Of a DNA stretch of 64,000 nucleotides, positions 1 to 16,349 are shown piece by piece. This DNA comes from Cristatella mucedo (Eukaryota; Bryozoa; Phylactolaemata; Cristatellidae), in assembly GCA_009760855.2 (NCBI GenBank), contig WPIO01000021.1:2830001-2894000 (forward strand), in the 5' to 3' direction. Numbering within the stretch: position 1 is the first letter of the stretch; each line of letters opens with the position of its first letter. The notes below the pieces were generated by a model. The model ran no database searches and was not told the origin of the DNA. It saw only the letters and a program-made list of their open reading frames with translations. A program made the position numbers and the translations under genes.

Positions 1-2014
<2,014 letters not shown>

Positions 2015-2099
<85 letters not shown>
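2015..2099. repeat. (GA)n microsatellite
   Basis: Pure GA array of about 85 bp. Confidence 0.98.
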
Positions 2100-2102
<3 letters not shown>

Positions 2103-2829
2103 CCTCCGAGCGAGGAGCAGAGGAAAGTGCTCGAGAGACAGCTATGAGAGCAGCAGCAGCTGCAGTGCTTCCAGCGGCTGCTGACTGCTTCCACGACTCG
2201 AGAAGCCCGGCCACTGAGCCCGGCTACAAGCGTGGCTGCCTGACCGGGCTCGTACTCCTGATGAAGGCCAGCTACCTTGTGGAAATACAAAAAGTCTGCG
2301 AGCGATGACTGCTTGCTAGAGCTGCACTCAGTTTGGGGCTAAATGTCGAGAAAATACTGAGAACGCTGGCTCAACGATCGGGTATTTTTTTTAGGTTACC
2401 TTTCAGAAGGCGAAAATGTTGAAATTGGAAGCCAAAGTTTTGACGAGTTTTCCACGCAAAAGAAAACATTAAGAAATTACTATGCAAGCAGCTATAGCTA
2501 ATCCGGAAGTAAACCGAAAGCAACTTATCTGCAAATAACAAATTTACCAAGTTCTGCATCAAATGCAACTTGTGTCCCTACTAGTTGGACCTTGGTATAT
2601 TAACGTGCCTGTTTGTAGCCGGCTCAGGTACATATTTGTGACTATAATCAGCAAAATGTACGGTATAGCTTTGTGCCTCTTAAGTTTCATAGCTCGGCCA
2701 ATAATACACAGATTAACTTGAAATTCTAACTTCAGTTGGATAAGTTTAATACAATTGTCATCAAATGCCATAGAAACTTAATATTCTGCAATGATGGAAA
2801 CGTCTCTATCTTGCATCTGATAGAAAACA
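2100..2829. other. No gene recognised
   Basis: A CAGCAGCAG-rich patch near 2150, then AT-rich DNA; nothing else identified. Confidence 0.55.
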
Positions 2830-3345
<516 letters not shown>

Positions 3346-6139
3346 ACTGCGAGCAGGACACATAGACTTCGCAGATGGCTGCTGCTGTGGTGGCCGCAGC
3401 TCCAGCCACCTGCCTGGCAGCAGTGGCTGTCTGCTTGACTGACCAGCAGGCAAGCAGATCGATTGCTTGCTGCCGATGGCCTGTCTGGTCCACTAGTAGG
3501 GCGCAGACGGCTAGCAGGCGGCAGCTGAGCTCACTGCAGCGGCCTTACCTTCAAGCTGATCTCTCAGCCGATGGAAGCTCGGCGCTGCTTTTCCGTCGGG
3601 TTGCAGTTCACTGCTCCCCTGGTCAGCCAGACTGCAGAGTGTAGCACGCTCACCCGGCATGCAGGTAGAGTACCTGCTCCCCTCACCTGCCGGCAACAAA
3701 GTCGCGGTTGTGTTTACTTTTAATTTAAGGGGTCATTACATGCTGCGGTTCCATACAACTGGCTTCCTCTATGACACAGCCTCCACAAAGCCAGCCTGGG
3801 CAGCTGCAGCCGTGCTGTAGGGCCACTTGCATAACCGGCCAATTGGCACGGACACGGGTGCAGCTGTGTTAGCAAAAGAAAATTAAAGCAACAGCTAAGT
3901 CCTTCCAACTACAGCCGCTGGAAAACTATTTGCAAGCATGCCACTCAAGCTCAAAAATGCTTTCTGCTGCGATCGCTTCTCGATTTATTAGTCGCCGTAA
4001 TCTGGATCCTTTCACACGAGGTACAGTTGTCTTAAGCACACCCCCATAGCCATGATCTTGCAATTCCCGGCTGTTATGACGATCGAGCTTGGCCGCGGAC
4101 TTCGGACTAAATAATTCATGCTAAAAAAACTTATGAGCAATCAGATATTTCATCGCGTGATTATGCGGAGCTCCGGTCATTTGTGCCTAATGTGTTAGTA
4201 AGGTAAGAAGTCGAAAATCCGGTCAACTGAGCAGCAGTCTCCACAGTGTACGTGATTAAATATCGTGCTGTTCATTACCCAGTTTAATATGAACTATATC
4301 TGAATCGATCACTATTTCTAAATCGAATGTAAGTGGAATTTATGTTTCTGAATCTGTGGCCAAGCACAGTGTTCGTAATAGCAGGGTACTGCGTCGTTTC
4401 ATGTACCTTAATCGCAACCGCCGTAAAGCTACGAAGACTGCGTGCTGCTACTCGGTAGAGTTTTCTAAGCAAACTCCAGCCCTACATGGCTATCGGTAAG
4501 CATATTGTTACAAACGCATTGCAGCGGCTCCTCACTCACGTCCTTGGGCTACAAACGCAGCAATCGTAACGGTACTAGCGGTTCGTTGATCGTAGCGGTG
4601 GACAATAATCGACCATTAATTTCGGACGGCAGCTTGTGGGAGCGCCTGTAATGCAATGCACGGCCAATATGGCAGCACTGGAGAGTGCCCATACCTGAAT
4701 AGGTCAAGTCCGTGTCCGTAGCAGCTTGGAAGAGTCCGTTCGACATCCGCCGGTGTCCAGCACCAGCTGAAGAGTATAGTAGCACGCGTTCAACGCCCAG
4801 AGCACACCTGATCTGCCTGGCTCAAAGCCTAGAATAAAGCTCAACTGCCTGGGCGTTGCACGACTTAAGATTGTATGCCACATAACCGCAGATTGTTTCA
4901 CCAGTGGTTCCTTACAACTATAATTCCGGAACCGCCGATAATAGCTCGGTAGTTGTAATCTGGCTGATATGGCATGCCAGCATTTTTATACGGCAGCAAA
5001 CTTATTTCAGCTCACGCAACGACAAGCAAGTGAGAGGGATTGCTGAGTCATGATAGTCATGGAAGTGAGTAGCATAGACAGAGCAGGGGAGGACGGCTAG
5101 GAAGATGCGAAATAGTCGGTAGCAGCGGAGATGTCGTGCAGGAACTTTTTTTAGGGAGTTCCACAGTCCGCAGAGTATATGCTTCTTTCTGTTGCCAACT
5201 TTCTATAAGAGAAATAATAGTACAGCAGCTAATTTGTAGTCACAAAGAGACCCGAGAGCAAGAGGAAGCTGAAACAGGGCCAAATAACGGTCAAAAGGGT
5301 ACGTGCTGATTTTCCTGATAAGTCATTCTCGCCGATGTGCTCGAGAAGCTGTTCAGCGACAATTTGTTTGTCAATCTTGGACGTCAAAAAAGAACGGAAA
5401 CAGAACGGTGATCTTCAGGACCTCAGAATTCAATTCGGAATTGTAAAGCATGGGCCGGACGATGGCATATGAATGGATTTGGAAGATTCTTGTATACAAT
5501 GAAGCATTAAGAGCCGGAGTTGTTGCACCTGTGAAGGCAAAGGAGGTTAGTGATCCAGCAAGCGCCGACAGTCGCCACCGCAGAGAGACACATATGATGA
5601 CCGATCAGGCTTTTGAAGAAAATACTTGTAGTTTGTTCGCACAGCAGAGAGCCAGCCGATGCCCAACACCGACAGTTTATTACCAACGCACGGAGCCGAA
5701 GAGCGAACGGCTCCCTTCGGCGGCCCCTGCTCCCAGTCCACTCCTCCTCGACCCTGGCTGTCCCTTGGCCGACCCCGATGGTGAATCCACCATCTGTTCA
5801 CTACCAGCTGTTGAGGAAAGGAGCGGTACCAGTCCCCCGTGCCAATCGAACTACAGTACTTAGCGAGCGTGCTGAAAGCCAACGCCCGGCGTGACTTTCT
5901 GTTTGCTACAAGCAAATGACGAGCGAGATTTCCCAGCACCCACGCTGATGAGGCACAGAGCCCATCCCTTAGGGACAAGCGAGCACGTGTCTTCGCTCTA
6001 TAATTGACTAGGACAATCGATCTTAATGTCGCGCTAGGCTGGGCATGTCATTAGTTTCTTCTGCCTAGCCGCCTGCTGCACGGGTGGCGGCGGGGAGGGG
6101 GGCCAGCGCGGCTGCTCTGCTACGGGGCTGCACCAGTCC
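3346..6139. other. No gene recognised
   Basis: Unassigned DNA. Overlapping open frames at 5450-5978 exist on both strands but match no family I know and have no supporting splice structure. Confidence 0.5.
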
Positions 6140-6285
6140 AGTAGGGAAGGTGCTCGCTCTTCACAACCGTGATAGAATCTTGCAGTGGGCGATCCTTTAT
6201 TTCCAAATGCAAGCGGCGGTGGCAGTCGTTAAGACTCTTTTACCGCTATACAAATGATACTGTTTTACAGCTAACATTCTTATTT
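6140..6285 (+). repeat. SINE-A-like fragment
   Basis: AAGGTGCTCGCTCTTCACAA, then GGGCGATCCTTTATTTCC, GGCGGTGGCAGTCGTTAAG and a CGCTATACAAATGATACTG tail match the SINE-A body. The head is decayed. Confidence 0.6.
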
Positions 6286-6765
6286 ATATCGGTTCTGACA
6301 GCGAACCTGGTTCGAACAGTCATGTCGCTCTGCTGCTTCACTAGCTCCAGCTTACTCCGTCGCCCGCGCCTGCGCAGTATCCCAGCCTCAAGCTGGGTTG
6401 GTTGGGACACACGAGCACTTTCTGAGTTGATGAATCAGCTGGTCGAAGAACCTCAGCGGCCTGCTAATCTTGCTGCTGCCGAATTTCGAATATCCCAGTC
6501 ACCTGTCTTTCTTACAGTGAAATTGATTTTTAAACCCCTTAGCGTATGTTCTTCATCGCAGTTCCTTTTACACATGCACGCCGATAAGTAATAAAACGGC
6601 GACGCATGAGAATATATTTATATTACTTCTCTTCGCTTCACTTCAAAATCATGACAAATAGGCGCGTCCGTTCATGTTCACTTAGCTACTGTGTGGCTAG
6701 TCAGAGACTGGTAAGTACATACTTTTACTGTATGAAAATATCTATATCTATCTATCTAAATATCT

Positions 6766-6779
6766 AACTATATATATAT

Positions 6780-6857
<78 letters not shown>
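6766..6857. repeat. (TA)n microsatellite
   Basis: TATATA array with a few C and G interruptions. Its ends are self-complementary, so it can extrude as a cruciform. Confidence 0.96.
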
Positions 6858-6861
<4 letters not shown>

Positions 6862-7139
6862 ATTCTACGCACGAGCGAACGGCACAGAGGTGGCTGTGCG
6901 TCATCGACGCCATTACCGGCTCGGAAGCCGCTTAGAACCCACAAACCCAGCAGGGAAGGGCACCCCGGCTAATGTATATATGCACATTCAATATTTTAAT
7001 AAATATTGATATAGATATATATTAAAATTTTAGCGTATGTATGCATTGAAATAGATAAATAAATATATACATATACATAGTAAAGTTAAAAAATATTAAC
7101 AATTCGTTTAAGTTCATAACTGATAAAGACTCAGAAGGT

Positions 7140-8180
7140 AATAATAGTAATAATAATGCACTTGATAAAGCGCCCTCAGAGAACTCAATCTCTTCCTAGG
7201 CACTCTACATTTGCTGCAAAGGGAAACGCGATTGAATCGTGAGTAATATCGTGCTTGATAAGCAACATGAACAACGTGGTTAGGGGTGACATGCACAGGG
7301 TCATCATGCAAATGTGGTTAGTGGCAGCATGCACAATGTCAGCACGCATAAGCACGTGAAGGACGAATCACAGGGGCCCACTAAATGCTGTCCTAAACAG
7401 GTGTGTTTTTGGGCTCTTTTTTAAATGTGGTCAAGTCAGGGGATGTTCTGACGCAAGTCAGGAGTGAGTTCCAGGCTTTGGGAACATACGAACTAAATGC
7501 ACGGTCTAAAAAGGAATTGAGGTTTGTACGAGGTAGTGGTGAACTGTTGGATTCCGAAAAGCGGGTGGTACGATGCTTGGCCTGGTGGGGGAGTAGATCT
7601 GAGAGATAGGCTGGAGCCAAAGAATGAAGTGACCTAAAAGTGAGCGACAAGACCTTGAAGTCAATCCGTTGCTTGACTGGTAGCCAGTGCAGGTCGGCGA
7701 GAAGTGATGTAACGTGGCAACTGCGACGCTCACGACAGACAAGCCTAGCTGCAGAGTTTTGTACAAGCTGTAATCGCCTGGTTGCACATGCCGGTCGGCC
7801 AGTAAGCAGCGAGTTATAGAAATCAAGTCGGGATGTTACAGATGCATGGACCAATTTAGATGTGGTATCCTTATCTAAACAAGCCCGAATTTTAGCAATG
7901 TTATGTAACTGAAAGTAGGCAGATTTGACTGTGGAGCTGATGTGGTCGTCTAACGAGAGCTCACTTTGGAACATGACACCTAGATTTTGAGCTGATTCAA
8001 CTGGAGATATGCTAGCAAAACCAATTTTGAGCGTCAGCCTTTCCAATTTCTGAATCAGACTGGGTTTGTCCATAACTAGTAAGTTAGTTCTATCATCGTT
8101 TAGTTTAAGAAAAATTGCTGCCATCCATGTGCGGATGTCATCAATACATGCAGCAAGTGAGTTGAGATTCTGTGTTACGC
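7140..8180 (-). pseudogene. LINE-A fragment: RT C-terminal part and 3' tail
   Basis: 243 residues (8124-7393) start downstream of YADD at FLKLNDDRTNLLV and run through KLVHASVTSRLDFYNSLLTG and LHWLPVKQRIDFK to the C-terminal RAFSSYVPKAWNSL. The tail with the AAAGCGCC stem and an (AAT)n run ends at 7140. It is 5'-truncated; unrelated DNA begins near 8190. Confidence 0.88.
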
Positions 8181-11100
8181 AACGTGCTGTAGTGGCTGCC
8201 GAGCTGAAGTCGTTCGCCGGATGTTAGCCCGTGAAACCTGCGTGACGCGTGCATGGGAAGCTAGCGTCTCGAAGCAAAGCTAGCGAGCGTCAGCTAAGTC
8301 GCTCCCCCGAAATAAAATTCGCGTAGAACTCCTTCTTAAGGATTCCTGCGCAAATTTCCCAATTGCTCCTGCGTTTGCCTTGTGCTTTCCAGTATTCCGC
8401 CCCTCGGACTTTAAAGTTTACAAAGACTTCGGCAACTTTTAGAAGTTTTCATCGAGTGAGAGTAAACGACACTAAATAACACTAAACGACACCATTTGTG
8501 TTTCAAATATTTTTATTGTCATTCAATTAAAAAGTGGTCACATCTGGCTCAAGCAACAAAATAAATGTTACAGCATTGTACTGGCCTGTTTACCTCCACG
8601 CCGCCTCATCCAGTACAGGTCTTCATTAGAAGCTTAACGCGGAAACAATTCGTTCGCAAATTTTGTCTTGCAGCTGCATTTTTGATGCTGAAGTCTCCTT
8701 AAATCTCAAGTCTCGTTATTAAAAACGACTTTTCACTTGTAAACGCAGGCCTTATAGAGAATATTACTGCGATGAAGTGCTCCTCCTGAATAAACGCTAA
8801 GCAGTGAACAACTTATCTCAGTTAGGTAGCGGCTATACAAAGCTAACAGTATTAAGCTGTGTTTACGCTTTTCTCTTTTAATTGCTCCTTATTAATAAAG
8901 AGCCATTCGTCAAAGATGCTTTTCTTTGTTTTCGTTCCTACCATAGCGGCCATCTTCCTTTAGTTTGTGCATCGTGCCGAGAGAACTTTACAGTATCTAA
9001 TGACTTCAACATTAGATAATAATCCGGAGTATATGGAGAACTATGATTGAGGTTATGACCTCTTTTAAGTCTTGCAAGAGATTATCCATTCGTGCCTGCG
9101 GCTGGTGGTGTAGCTGAGAAGCCAGTAGGTTGGGGGTTAAATATTAGAATACACGATAGATAAATTAACCTAGAGGAGACAGTTGGAGGGCAGAGACAGA
9201 GTCGGAGGCTGGGATGGGCCCAGTATGTTCGGCAGGAGAGGGCGGAAAGATCTTCTAAGCCAAGGACCTCTTTTGCCACTCTTGGTTGTCTTGAAGGGCG
9301 CATGGAACACGTCTTGATAAAATTCAACGTTGCAACGATCGTCAGCGAGACCGGCGCCGGAAATGGGCTCAGAAGCTACTCTTACCAGGCTCAAGGTGCA
9401 CGAATCAAATTGAAAAGCTCATTCAGAGTACTTGCAAGAGGTGCCCTGCCTACGACGGCAGCATGCGAATAGCCGCCTGCAGGACAAACAAGCTAGAGAA
9501 AAACCTTTGAGTTAAACGTATTCTTAAGGTGGTAATGTGTTCAATAGCTGCGTTACATCCTTTGTCTCCTCAAAATCAATTAAGTAATGTTCACGCTCGC
9601 CATCGCAGTCCATCAAACGAAATGGAGTCACTACTTGAAGCTTAATAGCCGGCAAGTGACGATCCGAAAGGTCCGCGTGGTACTCGTGCAGGCGATTTGC
9701 TCACCGACGAGCAGCTACACCGCCTCCAGCTCAGTGTGTCGAATCAACGGAATCCATTTGCCTTCTTTCCGCGCGGATAAAGAGCAGCTCGAAGTTAAAA
9801 AGAGTGCCACGTTGACTGTTTGGGGACAGCAAGACGCGAACATCGCTCGGATTGAAGCCAGAGAAGTTGCTTGACGCTGTCGTGCAAGAAAGCACTACTG
9901 TGTGGGGGTGGGTGGGTGGGTGGTTGGGTCTGCTACCATTTGAGTACCGTCGCTCAGTCGGCAAGAGCTCAGCTGCGCTACGAAGCGTGCTGAGGCGGCT
10001 CCTGAACTAAAGTCCATCGCAGGAAACCCAGCGCACGAGTGCACGAGTCCATGCAGGCAGACGCGCGACCGACGCGCTGGCGAAGCTCGCACCTCGATGC
10101 ACACAGCTAACAAGCTAATAGGTGCAGCGTCATGCTGCATGCAAATGTGCCGACGATAGCACAGGCACAGCGTGACTGCAGTCAAAAAGACACTCGCATC
10201 TTAATAACAAGTCCGTGTCGTTAGCGTAGTGCTGTATATCGCACTGCGTCAGACGGCTACGCGTGCGCAGCGTCAGACATACCTAACGGATAAGTAATCA
10301 AAGAGCAGCCCAGATCGCGGTTTCTGAGGCCTCAACCTAGTGAATATGACGTAAACATTTTTTTATTATGATAATTTAGTAATACTTATTTAATTTACAA
10401 TAATATACAAATATTATATGATTCATAAATTCTCTAATAATCTCTGCCACTTGCATTAGGAGAAAGGCATAGTCTGCCTAAGTTTCAGCTGTTTTCACCA
10501 TTAAGTTATAGCGTACCTGTTCCGACATGCGCGATATTTATTTAGCTAATCTCAGTAATTTAAGAACAATTCTGCTCGCTAAATCCATTACCCATCACCA
10601 TAATTTTAGGGCGCCTCGCGCACCAGGAAGTCGGCGCTGACGCCAGCTGTGCCTCCTTCAGTAGTGCCTAGGCTACATAAGCAATATTCAAACTGAATCC
10701 GTTAATGCAGTGTCAGATGGCGTGATGGACATTTGACGAAGCGCCCTGCTAGGTCAAAAATCAGTTTTCTCTCAGAGCCAACCCGCTTTTCAATACTGAG
10801 GAGCATCCAAAAATTTCAGTACATTCGAAAGCCTATGAACTTTTTCGTAGTGGCGTGTTTTTTGTATAGGCTATTGGCTACCATATTGTGGACTAGTATT
10901 TGTATCCCGGTTCATAAGGTGGCAATGCATAACCGGAGCCGCTATTGAACAAACAGTAGTGCTTTGAAAAAAGTGCTCATTAAATATTGTCTAGCTTTAC
11001 TTTTATTTTGAGACGGCCATGCATTAGCCTTGAATAATCGATGACGAAGAAATGAGCTTCCTCTCGGGGGGGAGGGGAGAAAGACCATCGAAATTTCGAC

Positions 11101-11817
11101 AGCTCTGCAGCTTCACTAAAATAAATTACTCCCCTTGGAAAAAGTCAGAACCTCTGCTCAGCCTGAGTGCCGCCAAGAAAAATTCTTTTAAAAAACATCA
11201 AAAAGTGGCTTCCGAGTCCATTTAAAGATTTCTACGCTGAGCCCCTACCCACCTAGGCCGGCAGACTTACGTGACGCCATCCAAATGAGCATTGTCAGCG
11301 TCCCTCTGGAGAGGCGGCTTGAAGCTTCGCGCCTGTGGTATGCGGCCGAAAAAGGTACTTCAGACCGTCCAACAAATCTTTAGTTCCCAAATGGGATGAG
11401 CTCTGAACGTTCCCTTTAGCCGTATTAGATACACCTGTTTTAAACAAGACGTGCGTCTTTATTTTAAGAGCCTGAAGATGCTCGCCAAATGCGAGTCTCT
11501 CAGCATGCCTATTTATAACTGTCTTTAAAGTAATCACTCAACTCTAAAAATATTATTCCTTCATTACAAAATAATGATCTCCCCCTCCGAAAACCAATTC
11601 TGGGCTTGCACGCTTAATTTTGAGGAGTCATACAATGCAATCTACACGAGCAAATGTCTGCGGTCGCATCCTGCTGCTGCGAAGCAAAGAGCTAGCTCCA
11701 TGCGGCTTTAGGCTTTGCAATGGTAGACCGTAACAGTAATGCTGCCATGCTTGAATAGGGGTGCTGCATATAACTCGGCCACTGCGCCCTTTAACCTGGA
11801 TGGTAGCTCACGGCGCA
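8181..11817. other. Largely unassigned DNA
   Basis: Begins at the LINE-A truncation with TGTTACGCAACGTGC, which could be an LTR start (weak). It contains the quadruplex at 9904 and AT-rich tracts near 10350-10450. No gene recognised. Confidence 0.45.
9904..9920 (+). other. G-quadruplex motif
   Basis: GGGGGTGGGTGGGTGGG: four G runs with single-T loops, the most stable type of parallel quadruplex. More G runs follow to 9928. Confidence 0.85.
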
Positions 11818-12860
11818 TCAGGTACGCGTACCTAACAAGCTCCACTTCTCCTTTAGCAATCCTTTTTGCCTGGTGTGGTGAGGGGTAAGAAAGTTGTTAA
11901 CACTAAGATGCCGGCCAGTCCCAAAGTAGAGGTGTGTTGAGCCGCCGAACCATTTTTTTCTCTCCAGCTCAAGCTGCTTTTTTCTAGCCCTGATTTGTCT
12001 TCGACGAAATACTGGGAAGTCGTAAGCCATCCAGATTTCTAGTCCAATTTTAGCTGGTTTATTCGCCATAAATTGGGTCCAGTGACATCAAGCATTGGTA
12101 CTACTTGGTTGCTACTGTTCGTCGACGGAAAGATTTTCGGCGCGCATCCAGCTCAACATGCTGCCTGGTAAAAATCTCGCTCACATTTCTGAAGCCAGCC
12201 AAATCTACTTGTGTGAGTTGATTTGACTTTCATTTTTGGGATCTAATATCGAACCTCAGGCATTTCAGGATCTCTGTTACCTGGTTGCGGGCATAGTTTG
12301 CTGGCAGAAGGGCGCTGCTTCAAAGGCTACGAGCTCCTACACAGATTAAATCAAAGAATAATTTCTAAGCTGTTGTCGAGCTCTGTTTCGGTTCAGCGCG
12401 GCACGTAGTGCAACAAGGAATAGTCGATTATGAAATGAAATGCTCAATGCACATTATCGTCTTTCATATGACGGAGAGCGTAGGCTCTGGTTTTCTCTGA
12501 AAATATTTTGCTTTGCTATTCTGCTCATTCTATCCTTGACAATTTTACCACGTAGCCGCACTGTAACGCCGTCGCGGCATACGTCGCTCGCGCTTGACTC
12601 AGCCCCTGATAGATAGCACGATACGGGCCACGCCGACGTTGGGCTTCCATCTTCCTCGGTGCTTTTATGAGCCCAAGTCATCGCTCTCGCGAACGTCGCG
12701 CTGCTTTTGTTGTGGTCATCCAGAACCAAGTTTTCGTCCGACTCACTTGATATGTTGAAGTCTACCTTGTCACCCAATTCCTCCAGATCTAGGTACTGTA
12801 TAATTTTTTGGAAACGCTGGCTTCCGGTGCAGCGAGTGGGGGGATGTTGGGACATATTTT
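11818..12860 (-). pseudogene. piggyBac-like transposase relic
   Basis: Read on the minus strand. An acidic N-terminal piece (12855-12454; FQKIIQYLDLEELGD, SSESDEN) is followed by RNQVTEILKCLRFD and then MANKPAKIGLEIWMAYD (from 12069), ending HLYF...LSVNNFLTP...LLGTR. The piggyBac DDE domain has the order (R)F..IL..LRFD, M/IP.KPAKYGIK.W, H.VYFDNFFTS and ATGT(I/V)R. At least three frames are used and the catalytic block is damaged, so it is inactive. The region between 11300 and 11800 could hold more but I cannot align it. Confidence 0.72.
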
Positions 12861-13639
12861 ATTTGGATGGCTGTAATACATACGTTGCATCTTTTCAGTA
12901 AACCAGATTTAAAAGCAGCATCTGCTATGAAAAAATCTGCAATTTTGAGTTAATTTAATAAAATCTCAATTTCCATGGAAGCGTCTGAGATCGGTGGTCA
13001 CGCGACTCAAGCCTGGGCTGTGCTAGGGCTCAACAAACACTTGATTATCGAAAAACAATAATACATTGATTATATAAACAATAACACATTTTTATTCATT
13101 TTCTACTTTTTTTTTACACATAGTTTGACTGGTAGCTGCGCCTCTGGTAAGCCGTTTTGTGGTTGGTAAAGTCATTGCTAAGAAAATGACCCCATTTGCT
13201 TCTTCTACCGTGTTTACCAGAAAATGAGACAGTGCCTTATATTAATTTTGCCTCCGAAAATCTCAAAAAGGCTTATTGTCAGGGGATCTCTTTTCTCATG
13301 TAAAAATTTTTTATTCAGTACAAAAATCTATTTTTATTCAAATATTGTTATGTCATCTTCTAGAACATCCTCATAAATATTCAAAACATTAATTTCTGCC
13401 TGAATTTCTTGCGACATCATTTCTTATAGAAACATCGGCCCCAATCTCTCATTTATATCAATATAACTATCCTTAAATGAGCTTTTTATGGCAGTATAAA
13501 GAGTCTGGAGATAGGCAGTCATTTTTTATTAGATATATTACCGTCTCTGCAGGGAAGTTTTTTGTCTTTATCGCGGCGAGTGCTGGCTGAATTCCAGACA
13601 AGAAAACCTCTCTGGCCACCTCGCAAAACAAGTGGCAGC

Positions 13640-14560
13640 ATTAAAGGGACCCACTTCCTTTTAACTGACTGTGTGCACCAGGATTTTTCCGTTTCAAGAA
13701 CATAAGCGCGCCTGAAACACTTTCAATCATATTTTTCTCGCCCTTACTGATGATTAGAGGAGGGGCTTTCTTTCCATTAAGACAATTTGCCAAAATACAG
13801 GTAACACGTGCACTTTCTCTGTAACTGGTGCGGGGAACGTAGATTGATGAGGTACCAATCTGATCAATTATCATTTTAGAACCTTGGTCGATAAACACTG
13901 CAGTACATCTATTGCAATCATGTTGGAAAGTCGGTATTTGAAAAATTCGATGCCATCAACAAAGGACTTGACTGCAAGTGCATGTTTAACAACTTCACTA
14001 TCACTTCCAGCTTGAACAGTGATATCGATCTTCTTAGAGAGACACTCTAAAAAGTTTAAAGAAGCCATTCATCCAGTGTTGTAATGCTTTGAATTCTTCT
14101 GTTTTTTTTCTGGGAAAATTGTTAACTGTGGTGCAATTGCAACGGCAAATACTGAAATGTCGGCCTTTCGCACAGCCAGAGTCTTTGTTCTCATGTCAGC
14201 AATCCATTCACTGACGATGCCTTCCATCTCAGGAAAAGATGGTTGCCAATTTTATCCACACTCGCGCTGCTTAGCATTACCCTCGTTCACCTGTTGACTA
14301 AGGTTTTCCTACTCTGCTTGCCATTTTCTGACCATTCGGAGATCCAACTTCTTTTCTTTACTAAAACCCGCCAGATTCTTGCCCTGTGAGCCCTTCACAG
14401 ATCCTTTCTTATACTGGATGGAATAGCTCTTTCTTTTGCACTCATCATGTCTGGGGGTCAAACTAGTATTCCCTTTTATCTCAATTAAAAAATAAAGTGC
14501 TACTGTATCATAGTTGAAGACTTGCGAGATAAGGTGACAACAAAAACGACGACTCACCTA
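13640..14560 (-). pseudogene. pogo-like (Tc1/mariner group) transposase relic
   Basis: The minus strand starts with a BrkDBD-type DNA-binding segment, KRKSYSIQYKKGSVKGSQG, then KKLDLRMVRKWQAE. A stretch FPEMEGIVSEWIADMRTK.LAV follows, then ECLSKKIDI and a decayed DDE_1 start, ARVTCILANCLNGKKAPPL and IISKGEK (family: RFT..L.....G.KLPP..I.KGK). The Asp of the N-(M)DET box is not intact (NMIAID). Stops break the frame. Confidence 0.72.
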
Positions 14561-15700
14561 CAGTATACAGTGCCGCCCACACAAAACAGAACATGCCCAC
14601 ATATGTGAACAAACATATCGTAATGTGAGGGCACTATATTATGTGAGTAATGAATTCTCTCGAGGATTGCACCCAGACAATACAAAGAAACATTTGCCTC
14701 CTAACATTTACAATATTTCTCCAAAAATCAGTTGTTCCAGTGGGGTCAGCATTTTGCTAAACAAACAAATTCTCACCACTACTGATACTGTACTCCTAGG
14801 GACGGAGCCAGTATTTTCAGGTTGGGGTAAGTAATAAGGATTTCAGGGTTAGAGGAGGCAAGAGAGCTCCTGCCTCCTTCAGACATGATGACATAGGTAC
14901 CGCATTGAAACAGTCTATGAAAAAATTTACAAATCTATTTGACTCGTTCGTTTCGCGACTTTGCACTGCTCCTGCCCCTTGGGCCTGGGGAAATTTGCCC
15001 CAGGAAATAGGTAGTTGCCTCTGTCCACGGAGCCAGTGGGCAATTACCTCCATTTCCCCTGGCTCCGCCACAGTGCACCACTCCGATCCCGAGGTGTGCG
15101 TCCAGGCTGCTTCCGTCCTCTTCCCTTGGTATCCCTCAGCGGTCGCGTACCACGTGACTGCTGCACTCCCCGAAGTCTGCTGCAACGGCTGCTTCGTTGC
15201 ACAAAAAAAGCTGCCGATAGGGCTTTTACTCTCACGGTAGGGCTTACCTTTCATGATTGACAAGATAGGGTCTATCTTACAGTGTAGGTCTCATTTTCAG
15301 AAAACGCTGTAGGTGTATACGTGCACGTGCAAACGGTAAACGGATGCCGCTGCCGGTCGCTAGCCGGATCTTACCAGTGGGAAGAAAGGCCAGCGAAATT
15401 TGCATAGATAGTGGGAAACAAAAAATGCCGCCTCAAGTGTTGAAATTAAAGTAAAATGATATCATTTTAAAATACGCCCGTAGTTCCCGAGGGAGGAAGC
15501 CGCTGTTGATTCATTAGCTGACTTACCGTAAAGAAGAAAGTCCACATTAGGATAAATGAAAAAATCAAAATGCACTCGGATAGCTGAAAATTAAGTTTTT
15601 TTGGTCGCAAAGCAGACGCGAAAGCTGGATATTTTAAAAATCGACGAGAGAAACCAATTATACACGTTTAATACCCGAAACTTTTTCTACGTGAAGAAAG
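14561..15700. other. No gene recognised
   Basis: A 148-codon minus-strand frame (15263-14817) has no recognisable domain. GACGGAGCCAGTATTTTCAG near 14800 looks like repeat debris. Confidence 0.45.
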
Positions 15701-15800
15701 TAATAATAATAATAATAATATTGCACTTGATAAAGCGCCCTCAGAGAACTTAATCTCTTTCTAGGCGCTTTACATTTGCTGCAAAGTGATACGCAAGTAC
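15701..15800 (-). repeat. LINE-A 3' tail fragment
   Basis: (AAT)n, then the conserved tail stem-loop and a GCTGCAAAG stretch, truncated. Confidence 0.82.
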
Positions 15801-16349
15801 TGCAAGAGACTGCCCGTGAGTATGGCGGGTTCACCAGCCGGTCGGCGGATACTCAGGCCCGCCCTCCAAAACGAAAGAGCTTTCCGTAATTTTCATGGGT
15901 TCGACCGATACAAAGATGTATTTAATTATAATTAAATTAATAATGTAAATGTGTAGCTCTACAGTCAGCCAGACCTTGTACCACTAAATACTCTCGCACT
16001 AAAGAAAAAGAAGGGAATGTCGCGTGAGCATCTGTAGTAGAACCCACGACCTCCTAAAGCCGGAAGAGTAGCACTCGCATTCACCTATTAAAAAGGAGCA
16101 ACGCTGCTGAAATGCATGCTGCATAGAGACGCTTGCTGGCAGTATTATAGGTAATATATAGACTTGCCATGACAGGGTTTAGGCCTACGAGTTAAATGAA
16201 GACACGTTTTTTTCTAATGCGAATCGCCTCCTCTGTTCTCAGTTAGGTGTTGCCTACCGGTCAAGTACTCGTGCGTGTCCTTGTTCAATCAAAAATTGAA
16301 ATTACTTTCTTTGATTTTATGATTCGATTTTCCAAAAACCAAGTGAGCA

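Noticed and set aside
5450-5978. Overlapping frames of 137 and 143 codons on opposite strands
   Set aside because: No family match, low-complexity composition, no splice or start support.
14817-15263. 148-codon minus-strand frame
   Set aside because: No recognised domain; likely chance or repeat debris.
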